A stretch of 64,000 nt of DNA, taken from Sequoia sempervirens (Eukaryota > Streptophyta > Pinopsida > Cupressales > Cupressaceae). Location of the stretch: positions 567,327,742-567,391,741 of the forward strand of contig VDFB02193867.1 in the NCBI GenBank assembly GCA_007258455.2, read 5' to 3'. This document shows, piece by piece, positions 22,155-35,974 of this stretch; position 1 is the stretch's first letter; every line of letters begins with the position of its first letter. The notes beneath the pieces were generated by a model that saw only the letters and a program-made list of their open reading frames with translations, had not been told where the DNA came from and did no database searches. The position numbers and the translations under genes are program-made.

Positions 22155-25100
22155 AAATATAAAGTCTTTGTTTCTATTTGATGCATACAGTTAGAATACA
22201 AATTCTTTTGTTAAGGCATTAAAATATGCATTGATAGGAATCTAAAGTCTTGTCTTTGATTAATATGTTAGACGACAATATAAAGTTTTTTTTTTATACA
22301 TCCACTTCAAGCTTTTTATTTTTGTTTATGCATAGGTTTTGACCCATGTCCCTCATTCCATCACTTTTGAAATTAGGGGAATCAATTATTAACTACAGAC
22401 CACCATTTTTGAATTTGTAAGAGATAATTTGTGGTATCATTATGATAAGCTATTCATCTGCTTGTACTATATCTTATTTTTATTTGTAGAAAAATGTATG
22501 TATGCCTTACAATTGAACCTTGGGAAGAATGCCTAGAAGAAATACTAAATAAGAGCTTTGGCATTTATTCAACCTATTGATACTTCTTGTCATGATGATT
22601 TAGACTTTGGACCTCAAAAAAGGTTTGTTCACCATATTAGAGGATATCTTGGAGTCAAGATTTTAAAATACCACTCATTTGTTTCATTTCTGATTGTTGT
22701 GGACTTGTGCGGGATGGATAAAAGAAGAATTCAAACTTTGTTGCAGTGCGCTAAATAATGACTATCGTGTCCTTTAAGTTTTCTTTTACTATCATTTTCC
22801 AGGGAATCTTCTACATGATTTGGAGTACTGACATTGATTATGGGAAAGATCATGCATAGAACATTAGACCCTCGATTATAGGGTTGCATGTTTAAGATTG
22901 TCTACTAAATGTGTGTCTGGTTTGTCTAGTTTCAGGCCACATATAGCATTTCAATTTTGTGTGTTTATCTTTGCAATCCATTTTGGGAGAGTTGAGAAGA
23001 TTATCTTGGTGGCTATATCAGATCGTGATTACCTTAGGAGTAATGAAAAGAAAGCAATGCCAATGAATATGCCAAAACATGATACAATCTCACTATCTCA
23101 TCATAAATACTAATGATATCCTTCTAAAAATTCATACGCCTTGTCAATTACATTTCTTGAAAGTTTTTGGAGCCTTTCAACAAAGTCATTTTATGTATAT
23201 CCTGCAACTAGTTCTCTCTAAACTACCAGCTGAGAGGGTCTTTTGTTTATGCCATACTTTCATTAAGAGTTTTTAGATTTTCATGTAGGAAATCAATTGT
23301 ATCAATTTGTATTTGCAAGTTTTGTTGGTGGATACATTAAAATGTCTATGTTAGTATGTTAATGTGAGATGGAAATCCCCATTCCTCATGCCCCAAATTC
23401 AAAGTTAGAGTCAATATTCATCGTAGTTGGGAAATGCGCATCTTTAGCTCTTTGTGATTTTGTTGGGATAATAGATAGATTTTGTAATAACTTTTGGTGC
23501 CTGATGAAAATATTTTCATGTTAGAAAATTGCACGAAATTCAACCATTGCCTCCTATCATACGTCTTCTTGTAAACTTGATAATGATGGTGAGTATTTGG
23601 ACGATATTATGATGAATTGATCATTATGTTAGTGAGTTTGAATATGAATGGTTAGCTCAAAATACATTAGCATATATGTTAGTCAACTATAGCTCTATTT
23701 GACCTTGAACTAAAATTGTGCAGTGGCTACGTAGATTAAATTTATCTCTTAGTATTTGGAAGCTACTTTGTGTGGTTCATAGTCATGTTATCTCTTGAAA
23801 TTTAGGGAAGCCATGTCCAATGATGAAAGTTTTTTTTTCGGTAGCTTGCAATGTATGGTGATGTCTCACTTTGAGTGGAAAATTAACAAGTGTGATGTGT
23901 GGCGATCTTTTGAAAATAGTGAAGCATGCAAAGATAGAAGTTTTTTTTTTTATTATTAGAAAGTTGTGGAAAATTAACAAGTGATTAATTTTTATTGAAT
24001 CAAAATAAAACTAGCAATGCCATCTTTGTATGCAATAATAGTATGTTGAAGAGGTTGGAAGGTCAAATAGGTAATTTTTGATTAATAATATAAAGGTTTC
24101 CATAGTCCTTTAGTATTCTTTGTAGGAAACAAACTTGAATGCATTTGTGGATTAATGTTTTGATGCTATATCATGCGGGGGTTTGATTAAGTATTTGAAT
24201 TTAGTATGGTCAAATCAAATTGAATTTGAACAATAGACTATAAAGATGGCATACATAGATTGATGTTTTGAACAACTCATGAAATGGGTTTTGTAAGTTT
24301 AATTTGAAAGTGATCTTGGGAAGAAAAACACAATTACTCAGAAGGATTTCTTGAAGTTAATGGTGTAGCAAGGTGAACCAATCTAGGAGAATAACAAGGA
24401 GATTGGAGTTGAAAAAAAAAAATGAGCATTGAACTTGAAATTGACAAAGCGTTTTTAAATGCTTTAAATATCTTCCATTCTCTGCTTTAGTTTTATGTTT
24501 TAGATCAACTCACATCCTTTTAGGCTTTAAAAAGAACATTTCAATCTTTGCTACAAAGGTCTTAAAATGAATCTTAGGACAAACTCACTAGATTTCGTTT
24601 GAGGCTAACAATTGAACAAGGAAAATTCCACATTTGATTTGGTGCTATAAAAAGAATTCACTTTTTCTTTGTGGACTTAAAATGAACAAGTGTTTCTTTG
24701 TCTTGTAATTAATTACTCGAAGTAATATCACTAAAAGGACATATGCGCTTCTCTCGTGCCTCATGGAAATATTGAGAATCAAAAGGCCCCTTCGCGGCAT
24801 TGAGTTGCATAAATAATTACCCACACACTTCAATTTGGACTTTAAAATTGAACACAACTTGTGAATGTGGGTGGAACATATTGTGTGTGTTCTCTGAGCT
24901 TTGTTTCTTAACAAAGATTGATTGAACTATGGATATGTTTGCTCACTTTTGATCATCTTAGAGGGCCTTCCTTTGGGAAAAAGTAATCACCCAAGGGAAT
25001 GACCCAACTAGGAACACACTAAAGCCAAGCGACTTTTTCCTGGGATATAAGTGTGGGTACTTGAAAAAACACAAGTATCACAAGGATTATTCCGATGAGA

Positions 25101-26344
25101 AATGCAACAATGGTCTCTCACAACATGGATGGTCCCCCACGAATGAAATTCCTACATTAAAACCCTTGTTTAGAAAAGCCAAAATCCTAATCTATTTGTT
25201 GGTGCAAGAACAATTGTTTTGAATCCGCCCCACACTTTTATGAATTTTAGTAGAAATTTAAAGTATATCATGGGAGATTCATGGGTATTGATGCTTGGCT
25301 GACTTGAGAAGTGAGTGCACTATAAGGGGGAGTTTGTGGGGTCAAGTATCTAACCATTTGCTGAAAGTAGGCATAGTTGGACTTGTCCAAGTGGGGACTC
25401 AACAAGTATTGTCTCAAATATCCATAGGGTTTTGATTGTTCTTGAAATCAAAACACATTGCATGATTGAAAACATTAGAAAACAAACATTCAATATGAGC
25501 ATCAAATCTCAAAACCTTTAGGAGATGCAAATATCCTTGAATGAATTCACATGCTATTGCTTTCCCTTGGGACTCTCATCCTTAGAGGCTTCTAGGAATT
25601 TGAATTTTATCTCAATTTTCTCCTACTAAAGTCAACATTTGAAAGCTTTTTCCTTGATTTTCTAGATTTCTACATAATGGACTTTGTGGGATGAAAGATA
25701 ATTAAGACATTGGACATCTAGTTTCAAAAACTAATCAAGAGTGTGTTTGTGGTAAAAAGAACTCATTAATAAAAGTTAAAAAATTATTGGACCCCGCACA
25801 TGTGCTCGATATCTTTTGGTCATATGGTTTCCATGCAAACATTGGTCTTTTGGTTTTGAATTACTCTTAGAGAAAAGCATGTTCTTCACTATCTTGGTCT
25901 TGTAAACAAGGTCCCTATTAGGTTCATTTAGGATCAAATCAAACACTTGATTCTATCCCAAACATCAATCATCCCATCTCACAAACAACTTTAAAGCTTT
26001 GGAAACATCATTATCTAGACTTGGGTACATCCTTAAACCAAATCAAAAGCATCTGTTTAGTTAGGTGTGTGTTGATGAATCCTTCCTCACACATTTAGTT
26101 AAATCAACACACCTTTGAACAAGTTCATCCTAAGATAACATCTAAAAATCTTAGGGTTTACAAGTTCATTATCTAAATCAAACCAGTCAAAATCAAGCCC
26201 TAAGTCTAGCATTGATCCAAAGTTCCTAAAAGTTCAACACCCATATCACTCACCCCTTTCATCCTTCATCTCATCATTGGTCCTGAAGACCTTAGAGGTT
26301 CACTTTTGCAACAAGGTCAAAACATAAGAAGAACATGGAATATA
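22155..26344 (+). other. Presumed retrotransposon-derived sequence, nothing coding recognised
   Basis: The sequence follows the family 2 5' LTR and precedes a gag with the same orientation. No protease, reverse transcriptase, RNase H or integrase motif is visible, and all frames are broken. The part from about 24900 looks like LTR or 5' leader sequence of the downstream gag-bearing element (inference from position only). Confidence 0.35.
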
Positions 26345-28020
26345 AGCTTGATCCATACATCATAAGTAATCCAAGTCAACCAAACTATCAAATCCTTACA
26401 ATGCCAATTGATTATCAAAACTCACATTTATACGATCTATACACCGAATCATTATCTCCTACAAACCTCGATGGTACAACAAATGTGAGTATGCCTAGTT
26501 AAAATTTTGGAACACCTTTTTCCTATGGTAGATTTAAATCAAATTCCAAACCTACAAATGTATCAACTAAACAATCAATTCATGATTCTTCAAACGAACA
26601 ACATTATCCCACCAAATCCATACATGCCAAATGTGAATATACAGAGTACAAGTTTACCAAACATGAATATTTCAAAACTACACTTGGAAAATTTTGGGAT
26701 AAATATGTTTGCGAATCATACAAATGTTGTTCAAAGTCCAAAAAAGATTTTAACGGCTCCATGTATTAATCCAAGTCAAGTTAACACCATGCAAAATCAA
26801 GGAAATGTGACTCCCAAACACAACAATGTTCAATTTCAACCTATCATGCCAAATCTAAGCATCACCCCAAGTAATAACATTGTCCAATATCAAAATCTCC
26901 ATGATCCCATGCAAACACCACAAGTGTACATTCCAAATCTGCTTGAACAAAAGCTAGATCAACTATATCAAGGAGTCAAAATAAAAATCAAAATCAAGAT
27001 CAAATTTCGCTAGATCACCTTGCTTCACTTTCCAAACTAATTGAATTATTTAGCCAATACACATCTTCACTCCAAAATCAATACACTCTTCCATTGGTTA
27101 AACCATGTCATCAAAGCATTGAGTTGTGTCCACAACCACATCAAGAACAATATCTCCAATGTTAAGAGGTTTGATATCAATATCAACAACATCAACAACA
27201 AACCCACTCACCCCATCTCAAAGATCAATCACCACATCTCCAAAATAAATCACTACAAGGTAAATTTAAAGTACAAGTCTTACAAGGTAACAAACAAAAA
27301 TAAACACCACTTGGGAGACCAATCAAATCTGTCATGCAGCAATTGGTACAAGAAAATCTCATCAAACTCCCTGTTTATAAGAATTATCCAGAGCCCCTAG
27401 TTAAACCACTAGGGTATAACGAGAAGCACCTTTGTGACTTTCACAAAGTAAAGGAACACAAAAAATCAAATTGTATTCAACTCAAAAATGTCATCCAAGA
27501 CCTTATTGATCAAAAGATAATCACTATTGGGGATAATGATGAAGATTCAACCACTAGTGATAGCATTGAAAATCTCTCCACCACAATTGTTGAAAACAAT
27601 GATCAAGACCTATCCATCAACGAGCACATTGAAGATGTTTCCTCCTTATCCGATGACCAACTTACCATACATCAAGGGCCACTTTTTAGTGATCTATTTC
27701 AAGGAGTGTTAGAATTATTTGATCCCATTGACATAATCTACAATCCATCGACCATTTATCATATTGAAAATGTCTCTACATAGCCTTATGTGTGAGAGGG
27801 CATATCTCAAGAATTTATTCCAAAGCATGATCAAAATCTTTTACCAAAGTCTAGCAATGGTCCTTTCTAAGACATATTGACAAAGATAGATCACAGAGAA
27901 TAAGTTAAGGTACAAACAAGAGAAGAAAATGAGATAGATGATAAGCTTTTAAATATAATTTCTAAATTATTGAGGCAATATTTTGATAGGGAGGAAACCA
28001 AAAAATTAGAAATAAACTTC
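26345..28020 (+). pseudogene. Gln/Asn-rich gag of a gypsy-type element, broken
   Basis: The frames contain unusually many Gln, Asn, Ser and His residues. They end with a conserved block at 27334-27783 (LVQENLIKLPVYKN, then HLCDFHKVKEHKKSNC, then QLKNVIQDLIDQKII), which resembles the Cys-His block of plant Ty3/gypsy gag polyproteins. Several stops and frameshifts lie upstream, for example in 27000-27330. From 27783 onward only traces of further polyprotein can be read, and pol is absent. The gag is non-functional. Confidence 0.6.
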
Positions 28021-29640
28021 CTCATATCTATAAATAAAATTTGATAGGAGGAAGGGACATGCACATAATATTTATCATGAAAGTTACCATACAATGTACA
28101 AGAACATGATACTAAGGAATAAAGGTTTCTTATAAGTACACAACAAACCTACTTCTTGAAAGACAATGTTCCACAATCAAATTAGAAACTATCCCAAGGT
28201 CTCTAATGTCAGGTCTTGACAGTGCTTGGAATATCTCAGTTGTTTGATGTGATTTGCTAGAATCACAAGGTGGACTTACATCGAGTTACAAAGCATGGGA
28301 AGTTGGGTTTACAAATGCAGTTTCAAAGTCTTGAAAGTGAATGAGCAGTGGCTGTCCACTCAAAACAACAATGAAACTCATCAAGTTCATCTGATTTAGC
28401 TTCATGGTGATTCTTTGGGTCCTACTCTAACCAAGGATTAAAAGAAATAGAAAAAGGAGAAGGGTTAAGCTATTATAATCCTAAGCTATGAATGAACAGT
28501 AACAATGGTGGCTACTAAAGTAGACAGGCTTCCTAAACTGAGTTTTGCTTGACCAAGAGAAACCTACTGCTACACAAAACCAGTGCAATATTCTAAGGAC
28601 TGCATATTTTCACATCACATACACACATCATGTACATGCAATCAAACTAAGTTGCAGCAATAAAGGAAAGAGGCTCGAGACTAGCTTTGCAAAGTGATTC
28701 ATCATCAATGAACCACAAAAAGCATGAGCTGGAAGTTCATCAAATACTATAACAACAACACCATCATGACAACCATTCAAGAAACTAATACTAAAACTAA
28801 TATGGAAGTTGAACCATGCATACATAAAGAGAAAACTCAAAAGGAACACCCATAAATCATGCAATGTTACTCTCTATTGCTACAGAATGTCTTTACAATC
28901 AACTCTCCAACCCCTACAAATGAGGGGCAAGCCCCTATTTATAGTTTTCCAAAACCCAAATGAATGGCCAGGATTGAATTACATTGTGTGGCCTAGATTT
29001 GATTACATTAGGGTTTCACCTACCCCACAATATTCAACAATTTAAAATACATCTTTCTCTTTTCCCTGTTTTGTCATCTAGTACCAGTTACTGTAGCAAT
29101 TTCATCATTTAGCTGATTTCCCTTTTCACTGTAGCTGAAACTGCCTAAAAATTGTCTTTTGCTTGATGTGCTTGGAATGCTCTTCCTTGGATCAAACGAG
29201 CCCATCGTCGATTGGCATCAATGGATTGGTTGCCCCTGATTCGACCATACAACTCTCTTATGCTTTCTTCAAGGCCACCCCCTTGCATTTTGTCCTTGAC
29301 TTTCTTGGCACAAGCCTTCTTTTAACACCGACCCCGTTGGTGAGTGCTAGCGGGAGAGGCGATCATGAAATAAATGGTGACATGAGCGATGCACTTTTCC
29401 TTGTTCAACTTTCTCAATGGGTCTCCTGACAGACGTGCAGTAGGCTCCTTGAATCCTGTGTACATGAAGTGTCATAAGTGCTTTCATACACAAATCAAGG
29501 AAAATGTTAGTCAAATCTTTGCAAAATCCTTGTTAAATTCATCCATGCATCATCAAAAGATCATAATATTCATATTTGGAGCTCATTTGGATCGACTTAG
29601 GAGCATCCGGAGGTCCATGGCCAGAAAGCTATCCGGAGAT
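28021..29640. other. Probable LTR or leader sequence, unassigned
   Basis: No gene is supported. Around 28920-28945 the sequence GGGGCAAGCCCCTATTTATAG has a perfect GGGGC/GCCCC hairpin and a TATA-like element, as in some plant LTR promoters. LTR ends were not found. The GC-rich island begins at its right edge. Confidence 0.35.
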
Positions 29641-32600
29641 GGCAGTTTGGAATAGCAGGCTGAAAACGGAATTTTAGAGATGGAACTCTGGGGTCCGGGG
29701 TCTAGATGGGCTGCGGGGTGGTCAGAAGATTGATTTCCCACTTGAGCGCCGGGCCCAAGGCACCGGGAAGCTGTTCATCTTTTGCTGTTTGGAATGGCTA
29801 TCGTCGGGGGAAGTCTTGAGGAAGCGGCCTGGCGGTTGGGCCCTGACGTGAGTGTCGGCGGTCACAGGGAAGGCAAGTCGGCGTAAGATCTTCGCTACGG
29901 GGTAAGGTCTTGGCGAGAGATGAATGTATCACCGACAGCCGAGAGAAAGACCGGACCCGACACAATGGTCTGTCATTCAATTTCATTTTCAGCCCTGCGG
30001 CGGTCAGAAGGGCAGAGCTCGGAGCTCGGAGGGGCGGGCTGGATTTTCCCCTCGGAACAGCGGATGGGGAGAGGACTCCCGAATGGCGGAGCCCAGAAGT
30101 CGGATGGACGCCGAGCATGGATGACTTGGTTCCACCATATGCATACTCCATCTATAATTTGCTATATTGCCCCATTGAATCAATCGAGTTATGCATCTTC
30201 ATGTCAGGGTCCATATCGGCAATTTTCATGGCGATCGGGGTGTAAGGGATGCATATCGGGGGAAGTCATTGCTATCGCCGTAAGGTCTTGGCGAGAGACC
30301 CTCGGTCTCGCTGACCTTACACATGGAATCCCTTTGAATTTACTTCTGGTGAGACTATGGTGGACTCCATCGGCATAAGGTTTGTGGTGTCCCACCGAAT
30401 GACATTCGGATTTCGTTTTAGCCAAGCATGAGTTTGCGGTAGAAGGTTACATTGAAAAGGCCAGGTCTTGCTGACAGGTAACGGTGGCTTTCAGCATGAG
30501 ATCCGCTTTCTCCTGGAAAACAAAGGGCTAACTTGGGGTGGCTTTCAGTAAAGCAAGAGCACTCTACATGAGGTTTCCCCGACATCATTATGTCTCATCA
30601 AAATCGTGATGAGTTCTCTGTCGGCAAGAAGGCCAAAAATGTCTTGGCGAAACATAATGCTTGGTGTAGGTCATTTGTTTTGGTGTAAAGTCTTGGCGAG
30701 GCACCCGGAGTCTCACCGAATGAAGTGATGAAGTCGCCTTGTCGGCATGACAATGGGGTCATTACAGTGACATGTGAATAAGCGAGTGCCTTCGGTGAAA
30801 CATTGCATGATCGACATAGGGTCTCACCGATACCTAAAAGCTATAGCGAGGCGAGCAAAGCAAATTATGCATCTTGGTGAGAGTCTTCTTTTGTCTTGGC
30901 AACTAGAAGTTTCAGTCGTTGTAAAACCCCATCTCGGAGAAAGGCCTTTCCGACATTCAAATGTCCTACCGATTGTCAAGGTGCAGACCGGGCCTGGAGA
31001 TGGCATTAGCCGTCGGAGTTTCGTCGTAAGTGTTCATGGCAATGGGGAAGCCAGAGCCTGACGCTTAGAAGGCTCGGGATGATTTTCCCTTTCGGAACGG
31101 TGAAGGAGGGATGGACCTCCGACGACTGAGGCTCGGCGGGGGGAAAAGGTCGTTTAGAGTTCAGATTGGGATTCTAGCGAATGGACGCTGGCGGTCCCGA
31201 GAGGCCGGAAGGGCGAGGTCCTCTAGCTGTAGGGACAAGGTAAATGCCGCAGGGAAACCCGAGGGGGTGAACCCGAAGGGTCTGCTGGAGCTACAAATTT
31301 CTGCAATATTTCACACACTTTCCATAGCCCTAATATTTCTACATGAGTCTTCATCATTGGCCTTTTACCTATTTCCTGCCATATTACTCCATATGTTCCC
31401 TTAGGTGCATTTTTGCATTGCAGTGCCTATCGGCGGAGGTCCGTGACTGTTCCCCGACTCATGACTTTTACCTTGCTTGCATGAGTCTGCATTTCCTATC
31501 GGAAAGACTCATCCGATATCACGATGATCACAGGTCCTCTCAAGTTTTCATTCAGTAGGACACTTCTATTGTTTTGGCGACCGCGGAGGCTCCTATCGGC
31601 ATATGTTCCAGCCGTCGAGGTAGTGTCATGCCGATCATCTTTTGTTTCCCCAACTTTGTATTTTGGTGGCTCATCGGTATAGATGGAACACTTTCGGTAT
31701 TGGGTCATAGTGACACCCATATGCTACACCGAAAAACCACAATGGGTTTACTTCAATCGGCTTTTGGTATAAGGTTGTAACTCTCAGCCTATGGTCTCAG
31801 CGATACAAACATCTCTCACCGACTTTGCATTTGGTCTTCTTTCGGTGTGAGTTTATTCCGGTCACACCGATAGGGCTTTGCATGATCCTTCATCGGTATA
31901 AGTCTTAATTTCTCTTAGCGATTTGTGGTGCCGGAGTGACTTTCATTGTGACTTAGCAGATTCTATATAACATCTTGCTGAGGGTTTGTGGTTATAGCGA
32001 CATGCTTGAGGAATATGGGCTCTATCAGGGAGAGAGATAAAATGTCTTGGCGACGTGAATCAAATAACCACATGGATATCTATCGGCCAAGCTTAAGGGA
32101 TTCTTCATGAGACCCTTTGTTTTGGTATATAGTCTCGGCGACATAGGATGTCATGTTGAACAAGGATATCGGCAAGAGAACCTTTAAGTGGGAGATGTCT
32201 TGTCGGCGGGGCCATGTTATGCCGGCAGAGGGAGCCTTGGTAAAGACTTCTAAATTGGGAGAGATCTCGCTGACTTGATGATGTCTCCCCGACTAGCCTC
32301 GTGTTCGCCCAAGGGATGAGGGTCGGTAAGGTCTTAGCGAACATTAGGAGTCTCGCTTGAACAAGCAACGACTTTGGCAAGAGTGGGGAGCTCGTGGTAA
32401 GGTCCAGCGAAAGATGGATGTCTCCCGGATGATAGGACCCGGCTCGGTTGCAAGGCATACCTGGGAGGTTTCATTGAAAGATCGATGTCTTGGTGAAACA
32501 AACGACATTGATAAAGCTATAGGATCTTGCCAAAGGGGGCTTGAAGGGTTGGACAAAGGTCCCATAAACAAGCTGCCAAGGAGCTCCACAAAGGAAGAAG

Positions 32601-32780
32601 ACTTGCCAAAAATCAAGTAGGTGAATTCGGTTAGGGAAATTTTATCATTTGAAGGCACATGACCAATTTGGGCCTAGAAAATGGGGCACACAAAACAAGA
32701 TTGGAGCAAAGCAGCCTGTCGGGAGCGAGAAAAAGGGGGTCCCTGCCTACGGTGGGGCGAGTGTGCAAAACATGCACAAC
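29641..32780. repeat. GC- and CpG-rich island built of degenerate short motifs
   Basis: In contrast to its AT-rich surroundings, this 3.1-kb stretch is rich in G, C and CpG. Two short phrases alternate through much of it: variants of GGTAAGGTCTTGGCGAGA (about 29901, 30281, 30640, 30684, 32046, 32125, 32325, 32395) and variants of GTCTCACCGA (about 30710, 30817, 31835 and others). TCGGCAT or TCGGTAT often lies just before. A longer unit containing GATTTTCCC..CTCGGAAC near 30040 recurs as GATTTTCCC..TTCGGAAC near 31080. Open frames here (for example 29920-30378) have no recognisable protein features and are probably by-products of high GC. I do not recognise the sequence. Confidence 0.6.
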
Positions 32781-33728
32781 AAATCCTAGATGAAGATTCA
32801 ACCCTAGTACAAAAAGAAAGAAATACATTTGAAAGAATAGGAGAAAATGAAGATTTAATCTTTGAACATATTTTTTCTATTACCTCAAATTTTTCACCAA
32901 TATAAATCAAATTAGTGATTAATCAAAATATACTAAACTTTAAAAAAATTGAAAATTAAATAAACATTAATATCCTTCACTTTCACCTAATTGAATGATT
33001 ATATTGATTACATAATTTAAGTTTTAGTGAATATAATGAGGTCACATCTCAATTCAACTATGAATTACCTAAATTATCAACTTTTTGAGAAATTTTATGA
33101 TTTTGTGAATTTGTGACTTATGACAAGAATAAAGATGTCAAAAACTACTAAGGTGATATTCTTGTCACATTATATTGAAAACACATATTTCACCTAGAAT
33201 AAGATCATTTGTATGGAATATTAGGAATCATAGAGGAATAAAATGTGATTTCTTTGTTTGGTCTCATCTACCATGGGTATCTTCAATTTTTTTGATCATT
33301 CCTCCTACTAACATTTTGCCTAACTTTATCTCAACCCTTGTTTTGAAATTGAGGTTTTAAGTTAATATTTTATTTTCCTTTATGGTTTGGATACTTCTTT
33401 TAGTTCTTAATATTTATCTTTTTCTATTAATTTAACACTTGAATTTAGTTACAAATGGTCTACACACCTATTCCAACTATTCCATTTCATGAATTTACCT
33501 TATCTTACATGCCAAAGTTACAATGTACTACTCTTGATTAAATTCCTAGAAGAAATTAAGGAAATTGGGATACCCACCTCCCAATGGTCTTGGAATGGAT
33601 GCATTTAGATGGAGAAGGATTTCAAAAGGCTCATGGTATTTGTGGACCCCTCAAAGACATGATATATAACACATGAACTCTATTTATGAAATTTGGTCTT
33701 TAGTTGTTGGCTTCTAGTATGAATGTGA
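32781..33728. other. Intergenic sequence left of the copia element, nothing recognised
   Basis: AT-rich with no exon or transposon terminus. It is the target region of the copia insertion; sequence related by continuity resumes at 40408. Confidence 0.5.
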
Positions 33729-33733
33729 TTTAT

Positions 33734-34992
33734 TGTTGGCAACACAAGGGCAGACAACTGAGAGGGGCAGATGAATTAGTTGTCATAGAAATTTAATTTC
33801 TTTTCAACTTATTAACCTTATTCTTAGATTTGATTATTAACCATGAAAGCATAAATCATCAACACATCATAAACAAACATAACACCAATATTTTTTTTAT
33901 GTGAAAACCCTATTAGGGGAAAAATCACGGTGGAGGTCAATCCACAAGATTATACCCTATTAAAAGTATAAAGAATGAAATAAGGGGAATGCACATGCAT
34001 TTAGGTACACTGCCTAGAGATCACTACTCAATTAAAACAAGGCTAATCGCTTAGAGGAAGACGCACTGTCTTACAGAAGGAATCATATTACATCTGCAAG
34101 GATTTGAACTAACAATTTAACATCTGCTAATGCTTGATCACAGTTTCGGTTAAGCACATGAACAATTCTTCACTTTTCTTCACTCTTCTTCACACTCTAC
34201 TCTTCCTTCAAATGGTTTAGATCAATATTCACACACATACAAATAGAAGCATACCTTAATTCGATTAAACAATGCTCTTATATATCCATGACATGAGATT
34301 TCATCCCTACATGTCAGCTTGGACAAAATAATAAAATAAATATAAACTATTGGCCTAAAATACTAAAGATTATTAATACAAATCAACCAAGGTTGGCCAT
34401 AGCTTAGTGAAGACCCAAATAAACATCTCCAACATAAAAACACTTCAATTAATTACTCCTCAAAGATTCACAACATGCTACAAACACCATGTCGACCAAG
34501 AATAAGAAAAACATGAAGATGCAAGAGAAAATCACCAAGGACGGGCACAATGATCAATGTAGATGTGGAAAAAAGATAGAGCATGATCTAGAAGCATCCA
34601 AAAAAATCATGAATCACTAGAGAAGCATCCACAACAACTGAACTAACTGAAATCGTATCATCTTCAATTAGGAACACAAACTGAAGCAATAGAAAAACTG
34701 TTAGAATGTAAATATTCATAATTCAATAAAATCTTCATGCGGATCTCTAAAACTTGACATGGATAAACTAGATACACTCAAAAAAAAAAAATTTAGTCCA
34801 CAACCTATGATCATCAATGTATAGTTATAACTTACCAACATACTGAACTTCACTTCACCACTGACAACCTGCAACTCATCTCATTACAATTTTCTCAATA
34901 TCCTTGACATATACAACTTCTAATTAATTAATGCTAATAGTGTTGACATAAATTCCAACCACATATTAGCAACACAACCATAACATCCAAAA
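33734..34992 (-). repeat. 3' LTR of the copia element
   Basis: Matches the 5' LTR along its length. The plus-strand edge is TGTTGGCAACACAAGG. The terminal CA of the plus-strand right end has mutated to AA (34991-34992). Confidence 0.93.
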
Positions 34993-34993
34993 A

Positions 34994-35006
34994 TCTCCCC
35001 CTTTGG
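34994..35006 (-). other. Polypurine tract of the copia element
   Basis: CCAAAGGGGGAGA on the minus strand, directly upstream of the 3' LTR and typical of copia elements. Confidence 0.85.
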
Positions 35007-35329
35007 CATTGATGGCAACACATGATGTGAAAAACACCATCAAGACAACTAACTCTTGACACTTACTCCCTCTTAGATTCTGACTCATTTTCTCCTCAAT
35101 TATTTCACATAATATTCTTTCCTAGAAATTTTTTTACATGGTCTTCTCCCCCTTTGACATCAATGACAATGATATCTTCTATACAAGCTATGAACCATAT
35201 ATCTAAAAATTTGAACATCTAACTACTCCCCTTGAGTAGTAGCCACTACAACATCAATCTGGACTAAGATATGACTTTGAAATGCATAGACTGATGCAAT
35301 GCAATGCATCCTTAGTTCTGATTAGGAGG

Positions 35330-35974
35330 GGTTATCACCCCTAACTTCCCTCTGAGATACTCAAAAGCATCCTTAGGCAACGACTTGGTAAATATGTCTA
35401 CAATCTACTCCTTAGTAGGCACATACTCCAGTCTGACTTCCTTTTCACTCACCTTTTCTCTCAAAAAGTGAAACTTAATAGATATATGATTTGTCTTTGA
35501 ATGTAGCACCAGATTCTTAGATATGTTAATAGAACTTGAATTATCATAAAATATAGCAATAGGCTCATTATACACAACTCTAATATCCTTAAACATCTGC
35601 TTCATCCACAAGACTTGAGTATAATTTTTAGCAGCAATAATGTATTCAACCTCTATAGTAGATAAGGAAATGGCATTTTGTTTCTTATTTAACCATGAAA
35701 TCAGCTTCTTACCCAAGAAAAGTGCTCCACCACTAGTACTTTTCATGTTATTTACATCTCTTTCCCAATCAATATTAGTAAATGCACTCAAAGTAAGATC
35801 ATCATCTTTAGGATACCATAGGCAAAAGTCACATGTTCCGTTCAAGTATCTAAAAATTCTCTTCACAATAGTCACATGAGATTCCTTTGAATCAGCTTGA
35901 AATGTTGAAAAAATACATACAACATTCATGATATCAAGCCTAGTTTGCGTTAAATACAACAATCCACCAATCAT
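35330..35974 (-). pseudogene. Copia RNase H domain
   Basis: This 3' end of pol reads GLLYLTQTRLDI, KSTSGGALFLG, ISWLNKKQNAISLSTIEVEY, LWMKQMFKDI, KTNHISIKFHF and VPTKE. It then continues after one stop as IVDIFTKSLPKDAFEYLRGK. These are the standard landmarks of plant Ty1/copia RNase H. Of the acidic catalytic residues, the usual D of the DADW motif reads NIDW and the E of the STxEAEY motif reads STIEVEY. It belongs to the element at 33734-40407 and is inactive because the reading frame upstream is broken. Confidence 0.88.

Noticed and set aside
29798..30378. Several overlapping open frames of 110-150 codons on both strands
   Set aside because: They sit in the GC-rich island, where stop codons are rare by composition. 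They share the same bases in many frames and show no domain.
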